Assembly: GCA_013811975.1 (NCBI GenBank)
Contig: JACCUF010000353.1
Location: 1-6,954, forward strand
Direction of reading: 5' to 3'
From: Geodermatophilaceae bacterium
GTDB lineage: Bacteria; Actinomycetota; Actinomycetes; Mycobacteriales; Geodermatophilaceae
Length of the DNA: 6,954 bases
This document shows, piece after piece, positions 1-3,717 of the stretch. The number at the start of each line of letters is the position of its first letter. The stretch's first letter is position 1. A program made the position numbers and the translations under genes. The notes beneath the pieces are model-generated. The model saw only the letters and a list, made by a program, of their open reading frames with translations, searched no databases and was not told where the DNA came from.

Positions 1-95
1 TGCACGGCGGATCGGCGCGGTACGGGCCTGCGGACGATGCCGGCTTCGAGGTGTCGGCTCGACTCCCGGCCTCAGCGGCGACGGTCCCGGCATGA
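1..95 (+). CDS. Sensor histidine kinase, C-terminal end (partial)
   Basis: Reading frame 3 is open from the window edge to a TGA at 93-95 and gives about 30 residues, beginning HGGSARYGPADDAGFEVSAR and followed by LPASAATVPA. A glycine-rich turn followed by a 'GFEVSARLP'-type strand is the usual end of the HATPase_c ATP-binding domain of NarX/DesK-type (HisKA_3) kinases, which autophosphorylate on histidine and pass the phosphate to a NarL-type regulator. The gene directly downstream encodes such a regulator, which supports the call. The phosphoacceptor histidine, N and G1 boxes and any sensor domain lie outside the window, so the signal sensed cannot be known. The stop codon overlaps an ATG (ATGA, 92-95). 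Confidence 0.65.
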   Translation, partial: HGGSARYGPADDAGFEVSARLPASAATVPA

Positions 96-142
96 TCATG
101 AGCGGCCAGGATCCAGCCGCAGTTCAGCGCCAGCGCTCATGA
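92..142 (+). CDS. Possible 16-codon linker ORF between kinase and response regulator
   Basis: ATG at 92 (or 98) opens a short frame encoding MIMSGQDPAAVQRQRS and ending in TGA at 140-142. Its start overlaps the kinase stop (ATGA 92-95) and its stop overlaps the response-regulator start (ATGA 139-142), so ribosomes could pass from kinase to mini-ORF to regulator. Neither start has a clear Shine-Dalgarno in front of it. The peptide has no recognisable motif. The other reading is that it is a former N-terminal extension of the response regulator, cut off by a frameshift or a sequencing indel. Whether it is translated cannot be told from sequence. Confidence 0.3.
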   Translation: MIMSGQDPAAVQRQRS

Positions 143-145
143 TCA
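93..145. repeat. Perfect 12-bp inverted repeat spanning the kinase stop and regulator start
   Basis: TGATCATGAGCG (93-104) is the exact reverse complement of CGCTCATGATCA (134-145), with a 29-nt spacer. In mRNA the left arm holds the kinase TGA and the right arm holds the regulator ATG (139-141). A folded hairpin would hide the regulator start, and a ribosome finishing the kinase would open it, which fits translational coupling. A DNA-level operator is the alternative. Confidence 0.6.
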
Positions 146-780
146 GGGTGGCGCTGATCGACGACGACGTGCTGATCCTCGAAGGCCTGCGGATGATTCT
201 CGACCAGGCTGGCGACATCGAGGTCGTTGCAACGGGAAGTGATGGGCTGCAGGCGGTTCGGATTGCTCGCGAGATCTCCCCGGATCTCATGCTGGTCGAC
301 ATCCGGATGCCGAACCTGGACGGGATCGAAGCGACTCGACAGATCGCCGCCGGACCGAATGCTCCGCGAATCATCATCCTGACTACGTTCGAGTTGGATG
401 AGTACGTTTTCCAGGCCCTGCGCGCGGGAGCCAGTGGCTTCCTGCTCAAGCGGATCGAACCGGAGCGGTTGGTCGAGGCGATTCGGGTGGTGGCCCACGG
501 GGAGGCACTGCTGTCCCCGTCGGTGACCCGCCGACTGATCGATGAGTTCAGCAAGCGGCCGGCCGCTGTCTCACCGGAGCGTCTGTCGGTGCTGACTGAG
601 CGCGAACGCGAGGTGCTGATCTGCATCGCCAAGGGCCTGTCCAATCAGGAACTGGCGCAGCAGCTGGTGATCGCCGACAACACCGTGAAGACGCACGTGA
701 AGCGGATCCTGACCAAGCTCGGCGCCCGAGATCGCGCGCAGGCCATCGTGATCGCCTACGAGTCCGGCCTGATGAACTGA
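139..780 (+). CDS. NarL/FixJ-family two-component response regulator
   Basis: A 213-residue protein of the usual length for the family. The receiver domain covers about residues 1-120: acidic pocket D8-D9-D10, phosphoacceptor D54 in VDIRMPNLDG, switch threonine T82 and conserved lysine K104. The C-terminal LuxR-type helix-turn-helix lies at about residues 150-208, with LTEREREVL, the GLSNQELAQQL helix and the NTVKTHVKRILTKL recognition helix. Phosphorylation by the upstream kinase should control DNA binding. I start it at ATG 139 because MIRVALIDDD is the canonical receiver start; the frame stays open upstream to ATG 37, but that stretch overlaps the kinase end and looks arginine/serine-rich and non-native. 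No Shine-Dalgarno precedes 139, so it probably depends on coupling to upstream translation. Its target genes are unknown; the convergent neighbour is not an obvious one. Confidence 0.93.
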   Translation: MIRVALIDDDVLILEGLRMILDQAGDIEVVATGSDGLQAVRIAREISPDLMLVDIRMPNLDGIEATRQIAAGPNAPRIIILTTFELDEYVFQALRAGASGFLLKRIEPERLVEAIRVVAHGEALLSPSVTRRLIDEFSKRPAAVSPERLSVLTEREREVLICIAKGLSNQELAQQLVIADNTVKTHVKRILTKLGARDRAQAIVIAYESGLMN

Positions 781-805
781 GCAGTGGGTGACCGGGCGGC
801 GCCAG

Positions 806-1408
806 CTAGTTCGGGGGACCGGCCACGGTCAGCCGGGGCAGGAAGATCTGCACCAGCGGTCCGATCAGCAGCGCGTAGGCCGCCGTGGAGAAGCCCAGAG
901 TCCCGCCGAGCAACCAGCCGATCGCAACCACTGCGATCTCGATACCGGTACGGATCACCCGCACCGACCCCCCCGTACGCCGGACGATCCCGGTCATCAG
1001 CCCATCCCGTGGTCCGGGCCCGAGCGCGGCCCCTATATAGGCGGCGGTGGCCACGCCATTGAGCACGATGCCCACGGCGGCGTATCCGATCCGCGCCGGC
1101 AGCGGGCCCGGGACCGGCAGCACGTTGAGGAACACATCCACCGCGACCGAGATCACGATCACGTTGCTGATGGTGCCGATGCCGGGCCGCTCGCGCAGCG
1201 GTATCCAGGCGAGCAGGACCAGCACGCCGACGATCGCGGCTGCCGTCCCGATCGAGACTCCGGTCTGCTTCGCGGCACCCTGGTGCAAGACATCCCAAGG
1301 CATGTTCCCCAACGTTGACCCGATGATCAATCCCATGCTCAGGCCGTAGAGGATCAGCCCCAGATACAGCTGCGCCAGCCGTCGCGGTAATCGGTAGCGC
1401 ACGGGCAC
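806..1408 (-). CDS. YczE/YyaS/YitT-family integral membrane protein
   Basis: A 200-residue hydrophobic protein with about five or six membrane segments (roughly residues 10-30, 52-71, 76-97, 105-128, 148-170 and 173-193). Family features seen: NMPWDVLHQGAAKQTGVSIG near the N-terminus, the LGPGPRDGLMTG loop at about residues 130-141 followed by an arginine-rich stretch, and a LLGGTLGFSTAAYALLIGPL end. These match the YczE group of bacterial membrane proteins (COG2364), whose transport or other activity is not established. The start is GTG at 1408, preceded at 7 nt by a strong Shine-Dalgarno on this strand; the ATG at 1416-1414 is out of frame. It ends 25 nt from the response regulator, tail to tail, and is divergent from the GAF regulator, sharing a 200-bp upstream region with it. 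Confidence 0.85.
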   Translation of the reverse strand: MPVRYRLPRRLAQLYLGLILYGLSMGLIIGSTLGNMPWDVLHQGAAKQTGVSIGTAAAIVGVLVLLAWIPLRERPGIGTISNVIVISVAVDVFLNVLPVPGPLPARIGYAAVGIVLNGVATAAYIGAALGPGPRDGLMTGIVRRTGGSVRVIRTGIEIAVVAIGWLLGGTLGFSTAAYALLIGPLVQIFLPRLTVAGPPN

Positions 1409-1415
1409 AGACCCA

Positions 1416-1423
1416 TCCTCCCC
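1416..1423 (-). promoter_or_regulatory. Shine-Dalgarno of the YczE-family gene
   Basis: On the minus strand this reads GGGGAGGA, 7 nt before the GTG at 1408. It decides the GTG start, since no in-frame ATG fits as well. Confidence 0.7.
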
Positions 1424-1428
1424 ACCAA

Positions 1429-1493
1429 CCGATCCGAGTGAAGGGCGCCTTCTACCAATAGGTTCGATACAGGGCGTCCTTCACTCGGATCGG
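1429..1493. repeat. 65-bp inverted repeat in the divergent promoter region
   Basis: CCGATCCGAGTGAAGG (1429-1444) is an exact reverse complement of CCTTCACTCGGATCGG (1478-1493). The pairing continues inward: a G-T mismatch at 1445/1477, then four more pairs (1446-1449 with 1473-1476), giving 21-bp arms with one mismatch around a 23-nt centre (1450-1472). The left arm also contains a near-palindromic AAGGGCGCCTT (1441-1451). It sits between the YczE-family gene and the GAF regulator and belongs to no coding frame. It could be a dispersed palindromic element of the kind found between genes in some actinomycetes, a pair of operator half-sites, or a transcription barrier; there is no T-run to make it a standard terminator on either side. 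Confidence 0.75.
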
Positions 1494-1571
1494 AGCGGCC
1501 AGATCCGACCAATGACCGCGACCTCGGGTCCCTGGCTAATCACCGATGAAAGGGTCACGATGGAGCGGCCA
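1492..1571. repeat. 10-bp direct repeat upstream of the GAF regulator
   Basis: GGAGCGGCCA occurs at 1492-1501 and again at 1562-1571, exactly 70 bp apart, in the leader of the regulator gene. Spaced copies on one face of the helix can be binding sites, but a GC-rich 10-mer pair can also arise by chance. I could not pick out a convincing -35/-10 pair between 1494 and 1608. Confidence 0.3.
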
Positions 1572-1608
1572 TGGACGTCTCTCGCCGTAGTCAGCCGAGC
1601 GCAGCGGC

Positions 1609-2931
1609 ATGACCGCTGTGAACCCTTGGCTGGCCTTACCCAACGGGACCCCCAGCCACGCATTGACCCGACAGATCCGGGCCGCACACCAGGCGCTGAT
1701 CACGACTCCTGTGGACCGACCGGGCCGTCGCGGCGAGGTACGCCCGATCGTCTGGGACTCCTGGCAACGCAGCCTGGGCAGCGGTGTCGATCCCGAGGGT
1801 GGCGCTCCGAGCGTGGATCTCGTGGACGACGACCTTCGTGCCTACCGGGACGCCCATCCATTGGCGGCCGTCATGCCGGTGATCCGGAAGCTGCTCGTCG
1901 AGGACGCCGAGTCGGACAAGATGATCGTCGCGGTCACCGACGCGGGCGGCTGCCTGCTCTGGGTCGAAGGAGACTCCCGGCTGCGCTCCCAGGCCGAGGG
2001 CATCCACTTCGTCGAGGGCGCCAACTGGGGCGAATCACACGCGGGTACGAACGCCCCGGCGATCGCCTTGGCCCTCGACCACTGCGTGCAGGTCTATCGC
2101 AGCGAGCACTTCCACCGGCGCGTCCAGCCGTGGAGCTGCAGTGCAGCGCCGGTGCACGATCCGATGACCGGCCAGTTGCTCGGCGCGCTGGACGTCACCG
2201 GTGGTGATCATGTCGCTTCACCGCACATGCTCACCCTCGTACGGGCGGCGGCTGCGGCTGCCGAGGCTGAGTTGCGCTGGCAACGACTGTGCGCCCTACC
2301 CGAGAAGGTCACCCGGCGAACCCTCCCCGATCCGTCTCCGCCTCCGCGTTGCGCGGCCCTCGAGGTACTCGGCCGCGACCGCGCCTACCTCTCGTTACCA
2401 GGGCGCCAGGTCGAGCTGTCGCTGCGACACTCCGAGCTCTTTTTCCTGCTTACCGAGGCCGCGTTGATAGGGCAGGGGCGAACCGCCGAGCAGCTCATGC
2501 TGGAACTGCACGGCACCGCGCCGGCAGTCACGATCCGAGCCGAGATGTCCCGGCTGCGCCGAGTAATAGGTCAGGACGTCCTTGCTTCCCGGCCATACCG
2601 GCTGATCCGCGCGGTGGACTCCGACCTCGCCCGGGTGGGCCAGCTACTGGAGCGCGGTGCGCATCGACAGGCACTCGACACCTACCGGGGCCCGCTGTTA
2701 CCCACCTCGACCGCACCGCATGTCGTCGTGCTGCGCGCAAGACTGGTTGCCCGCATCCGCGAGGCGCTCGTGTCCCACGGTCACGTCGACCAGCTACTGC
2801 GCTGGGCGCAAACACCTGAGGGTCACGACGACGCTGCGGTCTGGCAGGCCTGCCTTGGCCAGCTTCCGGTTCGATCCGCACGTCGCACATCGGTGCTGCG
2901 CCGGCTCGCCGAACTCGACCGCCGCCGATAG
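1609..2931 (+). CDS. GAF-domain transcriptional regulator with C-terminal winged helix (AcoR-like N-terminus)
   Basis: A 440-residue predicted cytoplasmic regulator. Residues about 45-60 (RPIVWDSWQRSLGSGVDPE) match the segment before the GAF domain in AcoR-type activators. The GAF domain runs about 89-220, with EGANWGESHAGTN, a VQVYRSEHF stretch and WSCSAAPVHDP (175-185) followed by GQLLGALDVTG; such domains bind small effectors. There is no AAA+ or GAFTGA module, so it is not a sigma-54 activator. Residues about 248-345 look like an OmpR/SARP-type winged helix: HSELFFLL (274-281), then VTIRAEMSRLRRVIG (307-321) as probable recognition helix. The last about 100 residues (GPLLPTSTAP at 361-370, then arginine-rich helices) resemble the tail of this actinobacterial group. 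Start: ATG 1609, with only a weak GAG ribosome site; GTG 1618 is a possible alternative, and TAG at 1588 blocks longer versions. It lies directly upstream of the cox-like operon and probably controls it (inferred). It carries three TTA codons. Confidence 0.85.
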   Translation: MTAVNPWLALPNGTPSHALTRQIRAAHQALITTPVDRPGRRGEVRPIVWDSWQRSLGSGVDPEGGAPSVDLVDDDLRAYRDAHPLAAVMPVIRKLLVEDAESDKMIVAVTDAGGCLLWVEGDSRLRSQAEGIHFVEGANWGESHAGTNAPAIALALDHCVQVYRSEHFHRRVQPWSCSAAPVHDPMTGQLLGALDVTGGDHVASPHMLTLVRAAAAAAEAELRWQRLCALPEKVTRRTLPDPSPPPRCAALEVLGRDRAYLSLPGRQVELSLRHSELFFLLTEAALIGQGRTAEQLMLELHGTAPAVTIRAEMSRLRRVIGQDVLASRPYRLIRAVDSDLARVGQLLERGAHRQALDTYRGPLLPTSTAPHVVVLRARLVARIREALVSHGHVDQLLRWAQTPEGHDDAAVWQACLGQLPVRSARRTSVLRRLAELDRRR

Positions 2932-2955
2932 TCCTGACCCCCGCACCCCTGTCTC

Positions 2956-2968
2956 GGACCATCGGTCC
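2956..2968. repeat. Small dyad GGACC-ATC-GGTCC after the regulator gene
   Basis: Five-base perfect arms around a 3-nt centre, 24 nt after the regulator stop. It may be a short mRNA 3' hairpin or a small operator. The stem is too short, and no T-run follows, so I do not call it a terminator. Confidence 0.3.
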
Positions 2969-3013
2969 ATACCTGCGCCGTCCTTGATGCTGCAGGCACG
3001 TGCGTTGTGGAGA

Positions 3014-3029
3014 GCCTCGCCGGTGAGGC
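3014..3029 (+). terminator. Weak candidate terminator of the GAF regulator
   Basis: GCCTC (3014-3018) pairs with GAGGC (3025-3029) around a 6-nt loop that can add a G-T and a C-G pair. It is followed by GCTTTACGTT, a poor T-tract. It could end the regulator transcript before the cox-like operon promoter, but the stem and tail are both weak; read-through into the operon is as likely. Confidence 0.25.
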
Positions 3030-3034
3030 GCTTT

Positions 3035-3055
3035 ACGTTGCATGCCGTGCAACGT
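3035..3055. promoter_or_regulatory. 21-bp operator-like dyad upstream of coxS
   Basis: ACGTTGCA (3035-3042) and TGCAACGT (3048-3055) are perfect 8-bp arms around the 5-nt centre TGCCG. Size and spacing, with half-site centres roughly one helical turn apart, are those of a dimeric regulator site. It ends 104 bp before the coxS start, in the only intergenic space ahead of the operon. The GAF regulator is a candidate ligand; another regulator (TetR, GntR or LacI type) is equally possible. A rough -35-like TTGCCG follows at 3081-3086, but I see no good -10 to match. Confidence 0.5.
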
Positions 3056-3113
3056 CGTGCTGAGGTGAGCGTGTCCTAACTTGCCGCCTTCTTGTAACAC
3101 TCCACTGATGTAG

Positions 3114-3129
3114 CCCCGGGCGCCCGGGG
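3114..3129. promoter_or_regulatory. Perfect 16-bp palindrome just ahead of the coxS ribosome site
   Basis: CCCCGGGCGCCCGGGG is its own reverse complement. In RNA it gives a very stable six-pair GC stem with a GCGC loop, ending 14 nt before the GGAGGAG ribosome site. It could be an operator for a symmetric dimer near the promoter, or a 5' leader hairpin that shields the end of the operon mRNA or tunes its translation. There is no T-run, so a simple terminator is unlikely. Confidence 0.5.
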
Positions 3130-3143
3130 TCACATCCAACGGC

Positions 3144-3150
3144 GGAGGAG
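3144..3150 (+). promoter_or_regulatory. Shine-Dalgarno of coxS
   Basis: GGAGGAG lies 9 nt before the GTG at 3160. It fixes a GTG start and suggests strong translation of the first gene of the operon. Confidence 0.8.
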
Positions 3151-3159
3151 TGCGAACTC

Positions 3160-3717
3160 GTGACCCAGATCAGCGTCACCGTGGACGGCATCAAAGAGGT
3201 GGGCGAGGTCGAACCTCGGCTGCTGCTCGTGCACTACCTACGGGAGAACCTCGGCAAGGTCGGCACCGTCGTCGGCTGCGACACCAGCAACTGCGGCGCC
3301 TGCACGGTGCATCTCAACGGCGAGTCGGTGAAGTCCTGCTCCGTCCTGGCCGTACAGGCCGACGGGTGCGAGGTCACCACGATCGAGGGCCTGTCCCAGA
3401 ATGGGGAGCTGCACCCGATGCAGCAGGCATTCCACGACAAGCACGGCTTGCAGTGCGGATTCTGTACGCCCGGGATGATCATGGCAGCGGTTGATCTCCT
3501 GAAGGAGAACCCGAATCCCAGCGAGCACGAAATCCGGGAAGGCATCGAGGGCAACCTCTGCCGGTGCACCGGCTACCAGAACATCGTCAGCGCGATCCAG
3601 CAGGCTGCCGGTCAAGGAGCCGGCGACGCAGTCCAGACCACTGTCAGCGCCATCGATCAGGGCGCCAACGCAACCGCCGGCGCTTCCGCCGGTCAGAGCA
3701 CGGGAGATGCCGCATGA
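3160..3717 (+). CDS. coxS: CO-dehydrogenase-like molybdenum hydroxylase, small [2Fe-2S] subunit
   Basis: A 185-residue cytoplasmic iron-sulfur subunit that carries electrons from the Mo site of the large subunit to FAD on the medium subunit. The plant-ferredoxin-like N-terminal domain binds one [2Fe-2S] cluster through C40, C45, C48 and C60 (GCDTSNCGACTVHLNG). The C-terminal four-helix domain binds the second through C99, C102, C134 and C136 (QCGFCTPGM and GNLCRCTGYQNI). All eight ligands are present. GTG 3160 has a good ribosome site and gives the expected N-terminus. The family usually ends soon after the CRCTGYQNIV helix, near 160 residues; here a further Ala/Gly/Thr/Gln-rich tail of about 25 residues follows, with a degenerate repeat of VSAIxQxA. 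The stop overlaps the coxL start (ATGA, 3714-3717). The cox symbol marks the family; it does not assert CO oxidation. Confidence 0.95.
   Translation: MTQISVTVDGIKEVGEVEPRLLLVHYLRENLGKVGTVVGCDTSNCGACTVHLNGESVKSCSVLAVQADGCEVTTIEGLSQNGELHPMQQAFHDKHGLQCGFCTPGMIMAAVDLLKENPNPSEHEIREGIEGNLCRCTGYQNIVSAIQQAAGQGAGDAVQTTVSAIDQGANATAGASAGQSTGDAA

Noticed and set aside
37..138. Longer response regulator starting at ATG 37
   Set aside because: This stretch overlaps the kinase end in another frame and gives an arginine-rich, unfamily-like sequence; the canonical receiver start is at 139.
756..1318. Open frames of about 90-180 codons on both strands over the membrane protein gene
   Set aside because: They overlap the clear YczE-family frame and encode biased Arg/Gly/Asp-rich sequence without motifs; typical of high-GC shadow frames.
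1461..1470. GGTTCGATAC as a tRNA T-loop
   Set aside because: It resembles a T-arm word, but no acceptor, D or anticodon arms can be built around it; it is the centre of the 65-bp inverted repeat.
1512..2207. 231-codon open frame on the + strand starting before the regulator
   Set aside because: It overlaps about 600 bp of the GAF regulator in another frame and has Arg/Gly/Pro-rich composition; the regulator frame has recognisable domains.
1609..2931. Sigma-54-dependent AcoR activator
   Set aside because: The N-terminus and GAF domain are similar, but Walker motifs, GAFTGA and a Fis helix are all missing; the C-terminus is winged-helix-like.
2932..3159. Molybdenum-cofactor or other riboswitch ahead of coxS
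   Set aside because: The only structures are simple dyads; I see no multi-helix architecture or conserved aptamer word to support a riboswitch.
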